Source: Candidatus Thorarchaeota archaeon (GTDB lineage Archaea; Asgardarchaeota; Thorarchaeia; Thorarchaeales; Thorarchaeaceae). From it: a DNA stretch of 15,472 nucleotides. Within the stretch, counting starts at the first letter, position 1. Each line of letters starts with the position of its first letter. Under the pieces are notes generated by a model that was not told where the DNA came from, did no database searches, and worked only from the letters and a program-made list of their open reading frames with translations. Shown here piece after piece: positions 1 to 7,330 of the stretch. The DNA lies in assembly GCA_030642465.1 (NCBI GenBank), contig DAOWNS010000018.1, forward strand, positions 1 through 15,472, in the 5' to 3' direction. The position numbers and the translations under genes were made by a program.

Positions 1-454
1 CTATATCCTTCACATATCCTCTCTGTATCAGCAACCTAGCCATGTGTGGACGGCCGGGAGCTTTAACTCCCTGGAGCATCTGGTCAATGTCATCATCAGA
101 TAGTCGGATCCCTTCAGATTCAAGACGACTCTGCATCTTTGGAAACCGTTTGCGCCTAGACTCCTCAAGCGCCTTCAGTCGTTTCACAAGTTTTGGAGCA
201 TGTGTGGGGACATAATATCCTAACAGATGTGCTTCTACACCCTTGTATTCAGTGCTGATTTCCACACCTGGTATTCTGATTGAGCATCCACGCACTTCCG
301 CATTCATGAACTCATCTAGCCCATCAATCGTATCGTGGTCGGTGAGTGCTAGAGCGCCAAGGTTGAGATTTGATGCAAAAGCGAGAAGCTCTAACGGCGA
401 GTTAACACCATCAGATAGGTTCGAATGAACATGGAGGTCAGCACGGGCTCTCAC
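1..454 (-). CDS. PHP-domain phosphoesterase (RNase AM/YciV-like), 3' end cut by window edge
   Basis: Starts at GTG 454, with GGAGG nine bases upstream, and stays open to base 1, so about 151 N-terminal residues are visible. Metal-site motifs of the PHP family are plain: DLHVHS with His8 and His10, SDG with Asp15, TDHDTIDG with His40, GVEIS with Glu65, and EAHLLGYY with His76. This order and spacing match the YciV/TrpH branch of PHP proteins, whose E. coli member (RNase AM) trims short RNAs and 3'-phosphoadenosine 5'-phosphate. The substrate here is inferred only from the family. The later part (LKALEESRRKRFPKM, GRPHMARLLIQRGYV) is the usual helical insertion of this branch. It overlaps the end of the upstream YkgJ-like gene by 17 bases, so the two are probably one transcript with coupled translation. 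The C-terminal metal ligands lie outside the window. Confidence 0.9.
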   Translation of the reverse strand, partial: MRARADLHVHSNLSDGVNSPLELLAFASNLNLGALALTDHDTIDGLDEFMNAEVRGCSIRIPGVEISTEYKGVEAHLLGYYVPTHAPKLVKRLKALEESRRKRFPKMQSRLESEGIRLSDDDIDQMLQGVKAPGRPHMARLLIQRGYVKDI

Positions 455-854
455 CTTGCGATGCCTCCATTCCAAGTTTTTCGACCAGCGCCCGCACTTT
501 GTGACATACCTTTCGAATCTCCTGTCTTGTCAGAGTTTCACCTGAAGGGCAATCTTTGTCAACAATACACTTGCGCTTTCCTGCATGATATACGATGGGA
601 TAAAACCTGCATCCCATCGGGCGCGACTCGTAGATTTCGCATGTCTTGCTCTGGCTGTTATAGAAATAGCAATGTCCTTCGACGTTTCTGAGCTGACAGA
701 ATCCATCAGACGCTCGGATCAGGTAGTCCTTTCTTGAGTGGCCAAGCGTGTCAATCCTTTCAACATCTTCTCTGGTGAGTGTCATCTCAGTATTGATGCA
801 GCAGAGTCTGACTTCATCACAAGCACCATTATGATTGCAGTTGAACGGTACCAA
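438..854 (-). CDS. YkgJ-family cysteine-cluster protein
   Basis: 138 residues from TTG 854. The cysteine pattern is that of the YkgJ (UPF0153) family, thought to bind zinc or an Fe-S cluster: C12, the CC pair at 18-19, C53, C62, then TCEIYESRPMGCRFYP (C72, C82), C96 and C102. The IYxxRPxxCRxYP block is the family hallmark. Biochemical function is unknown; some relatives are annotated as Fe-S oxidoreductases without proof. The 3' end overlaps the PHP gene. The start is doubtful: the same frame is open upstream to a stop at 939-941 and reads like protein, so the TTG may be an artefact of a lost start (see findings). A TATA-like element at 1008-1017 probably drives the pair. Confidence 0.85.
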   Translation of the reverse strand: MVPFNCNHNGACDEVRLCCINTEMTLTREDVERIDTLGHSRKDYLIRASDGFCQLRNVEGHCYFYNSQSKTCEIYESRPMGCRFYPIVYHAGKRKCIVDKDCPSGETLTRQEIRKVCHKVRALVEKLGMEASQGESPC

Positions 855-1007
855 GATAGATGGTTCTCCACTACGAATTCCTTTGATTTTGAAATTAACC
901 TGAGATATCAGAATGCGGTCAGATTGCGGTTTAGCGGGTCATCACGCTGACGACGTTCACCATCCCTGCTTATTCATCATCCCGACACGATAACAAATGA
1001 AAAACTG

Positions 1008-1017
1008 CGTTATATAC
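1008..1017 (-). promoter_or_regulatory. Probable TATA box for the YkgJ-PHP operon
   Basis: On the minus strand GTATATAACG is a good archaeal TATA element after purines (AGAG). Transcription would begin near 985, giving a 20-45 base leader to the candidate starts at 963 or 942. It overlaps the stop codon of the small upstream gene. Position and motif only. Confidence 0.4.
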
Positions 1018-1252
1018 CTCTTCTCGCAAGGCGTTTTGAGGGCGAAAGGCTTTCACTGAGATTATTGAGCGTTTCTGCCGTATTGTCAGACGCCGTTAGG
1101 TTGACTGTGCGAAGGTGTTTTCCTGTAATTCTCAGATAGGCTGCGGCATGGACCATGTTGATCTGTGTCTTGAGATCAGACGGCTGACTGATTGCTCCGA
1201 GGAGAAGTCCTCTCCTAGTTAAGAATGCCATCAAGTGCTCAAGCGCTTTCAT
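1010..1252 (-). CDS. Small protein of unknown function (80 aa)
   Basis: The frame is open from TTG 1267; ATG 1252 is preferred, giving MKALEHLMAFLTRRG and 80 residues. It is predicted helical, with amphipathic stretches (LEHLMAFL, QINMVHAAAYLRITGKHL), a basic C-terminus (SKRLARRGI), no cysteines and no membrane segment. I do not recognise the family. Support for coding: it fills an otherwise empty 400-base gap, its hydrophobic periodicity looks like a folded helical protein, and it is divergent from RLI with a promoter-sized gap. Neither start has a well-spaced Shine-Dalgarno. A shadow ORF cannot be fully excluded. Confidence 0.5.
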   Translation of the reverse strand: MKALEHLMAFLTRRGLLLGAISQPSDLKTQINMVHAAAYLRITGKHLRTVNLTASDNTAETLNNLSESLSPSKRLARRGI

Positions 1253-1333
1253 ATCTATCCTTACCAAGCTATTCTTTCTTGTTATCTACAAAAGGTTTCC
1301 TAATTGACCTCTCTATTCGCCTGAGCCAAAGCG

Positions 1334-1341
1334 CTAAATAG
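1334..1341 (+). promoter_or_regulatory. Possible TATA box for RLI
   Basis: CTAAATAG lies about 55 bases before the RLI start. Transcription would begin near 1362 and leave a leader of roughly 30 bases. Called from motif and spacing only. Confidence 0.3.
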
Positions 1342-1390
1342 TGTCCAGCCGACATCCTCGACATCTCTCAAATACGTGTTGTGGGAACCC

Positions 1391-3208
1391 ATGCGCATCG
1401 CAATTATCAACAAAGAAGCCTGCAGGGCAAAGGATTGCACGCACGAGTGTCAACGATTCTGCCCCGGCGTTCGCACCGGTCGTGAAACGGTCATATTTCC
1501 GGATGGACCTGACAAACCACCCGTCATAGTGGAATCGCTATGTTCCGGAGCTGCGATGTGCGTCAAGAAGTGCCCATACAATCAGCATGGCGCGGTAATT
1601 AAAATCATCAATCTTCCTGAGGAACTGGAATCTGATACTAGTCACCGCTACGGTGTAAATGCTTTCAAGCTGTTTCGTCTTCCGATTCCAAAGGAAGGCA
1701 AAGTTCTAGGTCTCATAGGTGCCAACGGCGTGGGAAAGACTACTGCTATACGAATTCTCGCGGGGGAAATCAAGCCAAATCTAGGCCGCTATGATGATCC
1801 ACCAGATTGGGACGAAATCATCCGGGCATATCGAGGCTCAGAGCTACAGCCCTTCTTCGAGAAAATGCAGGCAGGAACGATTATCCCTGTTCTTAAGCCG
1901 CAGACGATTGTGGATCTTCCCAAAGTGGATGCAGTTGCTGACAAGCCAATAAGCGAACTCCTTGAGTCAGCAGATTCGTCTGGCCGACTGAAAGAAATGA
2001 AACAAGGCATGAATCTGGAGGAAATCTGGGACCGCCCTATCAAGTATCTTAGCGGTGGTGAGCTCCAACGTGTGGCGATTACAGCCGCAATAGTCCGCGA
2101 AGCTGAGATTTACTTCTTTGATGAACCAACCGCATATCTCGACGTTCGGGAACGTCTTAGAGTCGCCCGAGCTATTCGTCAACTTTCTGAGTTGGGCAAG
2201 ACCGTGGTTGTTGTGGAGCACGACCTCTCCATCCTAGATTATGTTTCAGACCTTGTCTGTGTCTTCTATGGGAAACCGGGCGCCTACGGAATAGTATCTC
2301 ATCCTCATGGAACAAGGGTCGGTGTGAACATCTTCCTGGATGGCTACATTGCCGATGAGAATATGCGTTTTCGTGATACTTCAATTTCATTCAAAGGGAT
2401 GGTTGGCCAAGATGAGGATTGGGGGAGCTCCGAGTCCCTGATAGAATACGGCGATATGACGAAAGAGTTTGAGGATTTTTCACTCAAAGTCCGGGGCGGA
2501 CGTGTGAACAAGGGCCAGATAGTGGGCATTCTTGGTCCCAATGGAATTGGCAAAACGACTTTCGTCAAAATGCTTGCGGGTGAACTGGAACCTGATGAAG
2601 GGGAAACGCCAACAAAGACAGTTTCTGGCTTCGAGCTGAGAGTAAGTTACAAACCTCAGTATATCACACACGACTATGATGGCTCAGTCAGAATGTACCT
2701 TCGCGAATCTGGTGGAACCCTCGTGGACTCGCCTGACTTCAACACGTCTGTTATCAGGAAACTTGAACTTGAACACTTGATGGACCATTCAGTCACGGAC
2801 CTGAGTGGAGGGGAGCTTCAACGTGCAGCCATTGCACGATGCCTTGCGAAGGAGGCTGATATTTACCTGTTTGACGAACCCTCAGCATTTCTTGATATAG
2901 AACAACGGCTTGCCAGTTCCAATGCGATTCGTCGAACTGTTCAAGCGGGAATGAAGACGGCTTTCATTGTTGAGCATTCCCTTCTCATGGCAGACTATCT
3001 CAGCGACAGTCTGGTTGTGTTTAACGGAGTGCCCGGGAAGTCGGGAGTTGCATCTTCAGTAACTACGCTTCGCATCGGTATGAATGCATTCCTCAAGAAG
3101 ATGGGGGTTACCTTTCGTCAAGACCCTCAGACCGGTCGTCCGCGGGTCAATAAGAAAGGCTCCCGACTGGATAGCCAGCAGAAGGCGTCTGGTGTTTTTT
3201 GGGGCTAA
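1391..3208 (+). CDS. rli1: ABCE1/RLI ribosome-recycling ATPase
   Basis: 605 residues from ATG 1391, which gives the typical MRIAIINK opening; a GTG five codons earlier is also in frame. ABCE1 splits post-termination ribosomes using an N-terminal 2[4Fe-4S] domain and twin ATPase domains. Cluster motif I is intact (C11, C16, C20, C24). NBD1 has Walker A at 110-118 (GANGVGKTT), signature LSGGE at 220-224, and Walker B DE at 244-245. NBD2 has Walker A at 382-390 (GPNGIGKTT), signature from 471, Walker B at 495-496 and switch His529. The hinge (YDDPPDWDEI) and RPRVNK tail are present. Oddities: cluster motif II reads C51-SGAAM-C57-VKK-C61, so the usual second cysteine is Ala54, and CPY is followed by extra residues (NQHG) before the INLPEEL block. 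The EHD after NBD2 Walker B is EHS. Everything else looks functional. Confidence 0.98.
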   Translation: MRIAIINKEACRAKDCTHECQRFCPGVRTGRETVIFPDGPDKPPVIVESLCSGAAMCVKKCPYNQHGAVIKIINLPEELESDTSHRYGVNAFKLFRLPIPKEGKVLGLIGANGVGKTTAIRILAGEIKPNLGRYDDPPDWDEIIRAYRGSELQPFFEKMQAGTIIPVLKPQTIVDLPKVDAVADKPISELLESADSSGRLKEMKQGMNLEEIWDRPIKYLSGGELQRVAITAAIVREAEIYFFDEPTAYLDVRERLRVARAIRQLSELGKTVVVVEHDLSILDYVSDLVCVFYGKPGAYGIVSHPHGTRVGVNIFLDGYIADENMRFRDTSISFKGMVGQDEDWGSSESLIEYGDMTKEFEDFSLKVRGGRVNKGQIVGILGPNGIGKTTFVKMLAGELEPDEGETPTKTVSGFELRVSYKPQYITHDYDGSVRMYLRESGGTLVDSPDFNTSVIRKLELEHLMDHSVTDLSGGELQRAAIARCLAKEADIYLFDEPSAFLDIEQRLASSNAIRRTVQAGMKTAFIVEHSLLMADYLSDSLVVFNGVPGKSGVASSVTTLRIGMNAFLKKMGVTFRQDPQTGRPRVNKKGSRLDSQQKASGVFWG

Positions 3209-3324
3209 CGTTTGATGTATTTCCAACACTACGAAGTCTGGCTCTCTGCCTTGCATTTTGAAACTATACACGCTTCTCAACATTCATGATATATCGCGGT
3301 TTGCTGGGATGGACGTTTCAGCAT

Positions 3325-4194
3325 TCACTTGCATCTTTCAACATGTTTAGGACAGTTTCTCTTGATTATTCCTGCAATTGTGCTTGGGCGGCGTGATATT
3401 CCATACTTATTCCACAGCTTCACTACTATATCGCCAAGTGAGTGTCCTTTGTCATGAAGTTTCATGATTGTCTTGATTTCTAGTTCAGAAGCCAATTTCC
3501 TATTCACAGAGTCAAGCATGACAGTCATTTCAGTCAAACTCACCTGGCGACCCTCAGCATACCTGAACATTGGAAGTTGCTTTGCCCCATTGATACTTCT
3601 TTTTCTGATGACTCTTATGTGCTTCTTTTGGAAAACCCCATGAATACCAAGTGACTCCAGAAGATGAAGGAAGAATTCTTGGTTTACGATTGTTGCTATC
3701 CCTGTACAGTAATTGGGAATGCTGGCAAATCCATCACCATCTGATACTCCTTGAATGAATGCAATGCGCCAATCCTCAGGCGCATCCAGAATCCAATCTG
3801 CTTGTATCGGGTTCCAAGTCTTGGGAGCGGAGGCTTCAAGACCAAGTAATGTTCTTCTCACCCAAAGCAGCAGAGGTGTACTAGTGCTGGCCCACCTCAT
3901 TTGGGGGAAGAGGTTTCCCTCCTCATCCTCAACTATTCTATCTTTTCCTCGCTTGGATGAGATTCCAATCTTCCCAAGAGCATAGCAAAAACCCCGACCG
4001 AAATCCCTGCTCCAGTTGTACGCCTTACTCGCCGACAATTCCACATACACAGACGCATGAGACGACTCCACAAAACAGCCATCAGAAACGAGTGCACCGA
4101 GAAAATACATGAGCCCAACGATTTTAGACATCATGTCGAATTCCCTCTCGTGTTCCTTCATCTTAGGGTTTTCCAGAGTAGTCAGTTGCTTCAT
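3325..4194 (-). CDS. Free-standing LAGLIDADG homing-endonuclease-like protein
   Basis: 289 residues from ATG 4194; a GTG at 4206 is an alternative. Two LAGLIDADG helices are visible: LGALVSDG at about 32-39 and FIQGVSDGDG at about 146-155, each keeping the acidic residue expected at the active site. Between and after them lie alternating strands and helices, as in monomeric two-repeat enzymes. The last 60 residues (EIKTIMKLHDKGHSLGDIVVKL to the end) resemble a helix-turn-helix, which would add DNA binding. There are no intein splice motifs and no host reading frame around it, so it is a stand-alone gene. Members either cut a long specific DNA site and move themselves, or have been domesticated as regulators or maturases; sequence alone does not decide. 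It faces the truncated-looking caspase-fold gene head-to-head and converges on RLI. Confidence 0.8.
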   Translation of the reverse strand: MKQLTTLENPKMKEHEREFDMMSKIVGLMYFLGALVSDGCFVESSHASVYVELSASKAYNWSRDFGRGFCYALGKIGISSKRGKDRIVEDEEGNLFPQMRWASTSTPLLLWVRRTLLGLEASAPKTWNPIQADWILDAPEDWRIAFIQGVSDGDGFASIPNYCTGIATIVNQEFFLHLLESLGIHGVFQKKHIRVIRKRSINGAKQLPMFRYAEGRQVSLTEMTVMLDSVNRKLASELEIKTIMKLHDKGHSLGDIVVKLWNKYGISRRPSTIAGIIKRNCPKHVERCK

Positions 4195-4242
4195 GACATA
4201 GAGCACATCCTCTGCGGAAGTTATCTTGGCTCAACCGCTCCC

Positions 4243-5172
4243 TTGTCCTATGGTAGCTCGTGTTCAATAGGAATAAACTTCTGTGGGGGCACGCCACCGG
4301 TTGCTTATGAGGCTGCTGAAGATGTAGACACCAGAATGGACAGCAACAAATACGACTCGCGGATATTGTACGATGCTGGCATAGCCGGACTCATGTTTGC
4401 CCTGGCCGCTGATGATGTTGTCTTCTTCGCAGGACACGGAGATTATTCAGGATACTATCTGGGAGTGGGCACCTACCTCGTTACAGGCGCCGGCTATTTC
4501 GGGGTAACTTCCTATCCTCCAATAATCGCATCAAAGCTGTTTTTCGCTTGCGCCTGCGGGAGTGGTCTTGGGGGGTATTTCTTGTGCCTTCCTGACGTCG
4601 CCATAACCTTGGGGTGTGGATGCTATTTTGGGAGGACTACCAGAGTGACAGCCGACTATGTGCTCCCGTTCGTGGAATACTTCTTCGATAAGGTCGTCAA
4701 CGGTGTGGAGTTCGATCAATGTGCAGAATACGCCAAAACGAAGACCGCTATCTCAGGATCTCTCTTTGAACTTTGGGGAGATGAAAATCTTCACATTCAA
4801 GCTTACGACAGGGGGCCGGGATTCTCGTACGCTGATCAGAAGTATGATCATGAAGCAGGATCATTTCGATGGTCAGCCAGCGCCGAGCCACTGTGGGGAG
4901 GCGACATCGATGCTTTTAGGCATGTTGTGGAGTCCAGTGGCTGGACCGTAGAACTGACAGTTATCCCAAGTTCAGATATGAAGGTTAAGGTTGTGGTGTA
5001 CTATTGGCACAACTTTTACTGGAGGTGGTACCTTCAAGGGGCGAGCTCGGTTCCTGGAGAAGGTGTCTATCGTACTTGGACGGAGGCATCACGGGACTAC
5101 CTCGTTGTTATTAGTCATAACGATGATCACGGGGGATACTATGATTATGAACTCCGTGTAATCGCATCCTAG
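4243..5172 (+). CDS. Caspase-fold (clan CD) protease with PPC-like C-terminal domain, probably 5'-truncated
   Basis: The frame is open from ATG 4057, but the first 150 bases are antisense to the LAGLIDADG gene; protein-like sequence begins near 4250, so TTG 4243 is used (309 aa). The caspase/gingipain fold shows a first strand (SIGINFCGG), helix AYEAAEDVDTRM, the strand DDVVFFAGHG with catalytic His (codon 4435-4437), and the strand KLFFACACGSG with nucleophile Cys (4555-4557). These match the HG and C-x-SG dyad of clan CD peptidases. The C-terminal part (GGDIDAFRHVVESSG... YDYELRV) has the pattern of a pre-peptidase C-terminal (PPC) beta-sandwich, found on exported enzymes. There is no signal peptide and no good start codon, suggesting the 5' end is lost. 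Catalytic residues are intact, so it could also be a live cytoplasmic protein. Target unknown. Confidence 0.7.
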   Translation: MSYGSSCSIGINFCGGTPPVAYEAAEDVDTRMDSNKYDSRILYDAGIAGLMFALAADDVVFFAGHGDYSGYYLGVGTYLVTGAGYFGVTSYPPIIASKLFFACACGSGLGGYFLCLPDVAITLGCGCYFGRTTRVTADYVLPFVEYFFDKVVNGVEFDQCAEYAKTKTAISGSLFELWGDENLHIQAYDRGPGFSYADQKYDHEAGSFRWSASAEPLWGGDIDAFRHVVESSGWTVELTVIPSSDMKVKVVVYYWHNFYWRWYLQGASSVPGEGVYRTWTEASRDYLVVISHNDDHGGYYDYELRVIAS

Positions 5173-5344
5173 TACCCTATGTCGAAATCCGAATTGCTGC
5201 GAACCTAAAGATGGTTTGTGACTTGAACCATCGCGCATCCGCAGGCCATAATAGCCTTTACGCGATGAGAACAAGGTCTAGGACCACTTGCCTCTGGGTC
5301 GGGCCGCGGTTTGCAGCCCTTGGCATCCAACCTCTGCACTCCTC

Positions 5345-6514
5345 CTAGTTAGACCTGGCTCGCAGTTTCCAACTGACGATCCTGAATCCAACAGCAGACA
5401 CCAGAATGGCAACTCCAAACACAAGACCCATCCTGGCGTACGGGGAGTAGATTATATCGAAGCCGCTACCAAAATAAACGCTAGTCATAAGAATCTCGCC
5501 TGTGTGAGCATCCACGAAATATGCATATGATGCAGTTGTGATAACAGTCACATCATAGATAAGCCTCAACTCAAATTCAGACACATCTGGGTCATACCCA
5601 AGCATTCCCAAGAAAAGGTCTGCACTGATCGCTGCCCCCTCATTCGGGTCATCAAAATTTGCCAGCGAAGCCAACTTGGCCTCTTCTGAGGTAAGTATTG
5701 ATTCGATAGGAATATGTTCAATGTCGATCCACCGGTATTCGAATTGAGTGATAATTCCTGTACTGGCTTCAATTTCAAAGAAGATATCTCCAAAAGGTAC
5801 AGAGACTCCATCGACTGATTCATGAAGGGCCAGCGTGTAGTGGTTTTTTCCTACTGCCGGTAGGGAAAGGATTCCCGCATATACTGCGTTCGGTAATAAT
5901 GTGTAGCCATGTAGAACGAGGAAATCCTTTGCCGCTTCTTCGGCTTGGTCTGTGGTCAGACTGATCCCCTCAGCATTTGAAGCAATCATAGTGAGGTCTG
6001 AGGAGTCTAGGAATAGGGCAACTCTCGTGACTTTGCCGCTCAGTGCATTTACATACACGGCCGCGTCAATTGACTCAGATATCAAAGTCATCGCCCATCG
6101 AGGCCAATAATCGGCAATGATCTGCGGCGCGCCCGGCCAGTAGTTGTTCTCTTGGGCTTCTGCCACCCGGAGTCCCGTTGTCAGATTCGAGGGCAGATAT
6201 CTTGTCAGGAACTGCATGGAAGCATTCACAGCTTCTTCCATTGATACATTGATCTCATTCTCATAGTCCCCAACAATCATGAAGTATGGATCATCTAAAA
6301 CTTGATAGGTTTGAGGATAGACCACTGAGTCCGGTGTGTCATTCACGAGAGACGCGAACACAGATTGGTTAACTGGAGTCGAGGTGTTGGCGAAAAATTC
6401 GGAGAAATGCTGATGGGGAATCCCATCGATCGCTGACACATAAGGTGGCGAAACCACGAGGGCTATCAGTATTGCACAAAGCAGGGCTACAACCATAGTT
6501 TTGTTTGGGAGCAT
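5345..6514 (-). CDS. Membrane-anchored extracytoplasmic protein with PepSY-like repeats
   Basis: 389 residues from ATG 6514, chosen because GAGGTG lies six bases upstream; GTG 6523 is also in frame. An N-terminal hydrophobic segment (MVVALLCAILIALVVS) is a signal sequence, and a second near the C-terminus (LVFGVAILVSAVGF) followed by basic residues is a membrane anchor. The body therefore faces outside. It contains at least three PepSY-like hairpins built on a D/E-x-x-TG-x-I core: NALSGKVTRVALF, FFEIEASTGIITQFEYRW and YFVDAHTGEILMTS. PepSY domains are linked to protease inhibition or to sensing outside the cell; no precise function can be given. It is preceded by its own TATA-like box and by a membrane-tethered regulator gene on the same strand. 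Confidence 0.75.
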   Translation of the reverse strand: MLPNKTMVVALLCAILIALVVSPPYVSAIDGIPHQHFSEFFANTSTPVNQSVFASLVNDTPDSVVYPQTYQVLDDPYFMIVGDYENEINVSMEEAVNASMQFLTRYLPSNLTTGLRVAEAQENNYWPGAPQIIADYWPRWAMTLISESIDAAVYVNALSGKVTRVALFLDSSDLTMIASNAEGISLTTDQAEEAAKDFLVLHGYTLLPNAVYAGILSLPAVGKNHYTLALHESVDGVSVPFGDIFFEIEASTGIITQFEYRWIDIEHIPIESILTSEEAKLASLANFDDPNEGAAISADLFLGMLGYDPDVSEFELRLIYDVTVITTASYAYFVDAHTGEILMTSVYFGSGFDIIYSPYARMGLVFGVAILVSAVGFRIVSWKLRARSN

Positions 6515-6562
6515 TCCTTTCACCTCAAGGCATGACGCACGCTAATATGACTCCTGTTAGTG

Positions 6563-6571
6563 GTTATAATC
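6563..6571 (-). promoter_or_regulatory. Probable TATA box for the PepSY-like gene
   Basis: On the minus strand GGATTATAACC lies about 50 bases before ATG 6514. Transcription would start near 6540, leaving a leader of about 25 bases that contains the GAGGTG ribosome-binding site. This suggests the gene is transcribed independently of the regulator upstream. Confidence 0.45.
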
Positions 6572-6599
6572 CTATGTTTGAAAGGGGGGTGTACAACTT

Positions 6600-7073
6600 T
6601 TAGAAGGGCTGATGTTTCCACATTCTAACCGATTCATACCAAGATGTGATTGCTCCGAACGCAAGCACGCCGTAGCAGACTATCGATATAGGGTTAGGAT
6701 GGAATGGCAGAAGAATGGGGAGAAGAATTAGAATTACTGTGTAGAAAAGGGAGTAGAAGATGTTTCTTGGGAAGTAGTGATGCCCCGCACTTGCAAAGAA
6801 CTCAAGAATACCTACACGGACCTCTCTCGAAGCCTTGTGCATGCCGTCTGCATCAGTCGCAACCAGTCCAATCCGCTCTAGCTTCTCAATATGGTAGATG
6901 GACAGACTCGGACTGGATAATTGAAGGGCCCTTTGGACCTCACGACCACTATGCGGGCCTGGATTCTTAAGTAGCCACCAATAGACCCGCAGGGTCTTAC
7001 CTTGAAGTACAGACTCAATCCCTTTATGCGTCATTTCATCTATAGCCAAGTTCGTTCCCTTCTGACAATCCAT
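6600..7073 (-). CDS. Winged-helix transcription regulator with two C-terminal membrane helices
   Basis: 157 residues from ATG 7073. Residues about 22-80 form an ArsR/MarR-like winged helix: GKTLRVYWWLLKNPGPHSGREVQRAL, then SSPSLSIYHIEKLERIGLV, in which the SPSLSIYHIEKL helix is the likely recognition helix. After a linker, two hydrophobic segments (FYSLFYTVILILLPILLPF, and ISIVCYGVLAFGAITSWY) would place it in the membrane with the DNA-binding part inside. One-component, membrane-tethered winged-helix regulators of this shape are common in archaea; targets and signals are unknown. It lies 85 bases upstream of the PepSY-like surface protein gene on the same strand, which is a candidate target or partner. 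Two GTAGATG copies lie in its upstream region. Confidence 0.8.
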   Translation of the reverse strand: MDCQKGTNLAIDEMTHKGIESVLQGKTLRVYWWLLKNPGPHSGREVQRALQLSSPSLSIYHIEKLERIGLVATDADGMHKASREVRVGILEFFASAGHHYFPRNIFYSLFYTVILILLPILLPFHPNPISIVCYGVLAFGAITSWYESVRMWKHQPF

Positions 7074-7330
7074 GAATTGTTCATCTACTTATGGTTTTCC
7101 AAAAGAGCACCTATCGGCATCTACATGAACTGTTGACCCGCGCTGCGTGTTGCAGATGTTGGTGATGCAGATGTGATAAGTGCCTTAGTAGTTCAAGTCG
7201 AACTATATGTAGGATTGAAACTTGACGCAATCACCTCATACGTCAATACATAGTCGCGATGAAGCAGAGAAACGAAGAGAGATGAATTGGGGCGTTTTTC
7301 AGGGATAGAGCACTCTCATGTCTGATTCAG
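7074..7330. other. Intergenic region with short repeats between divergent genes
   Basis: 257 bases between the divergent regulator and small-protein genes. No tRNA, protein or CRISPR signal was found. It holds two copies of CATCTAC (7082-7088 and 7118-7124), an inverted pair GTTCAT/ATGAAC (7079-7084, 7125-7130) and the dyad TAGTTC-AAGTC-GAACTA (7189-7205). These may be operators; no clear TATA box stands out. Confidence 0.35.

Noticed and set aside
425..950. Plus-strand frames 425-691 and 738-950
   Set aside because: They are antisense to the YkgJ-like and PHP genes, whose motifs are clear; their own translations show no motif.
1789..2671. Minus-strand frames inside RLI
   Set aside because: RLI is a full-length gene with all ATPase motifs; these are its shadows.
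4057..4242. Upstream part of the caspase-fold frame from ATG 4057
   Set aside because: It is antisense to the LAGLIDADG N-terminus, contains no signal peptide and does not look like protein, so it is not used as coding sequence.
7185..7206. Possible tRNA T-arm (GTTCAAGTC)
   Set aside because: The stem is six bases with a five-base loop, not the five-plus-seven tRNA arm, and no acceptor, D or anticodon arm pairs nearby.
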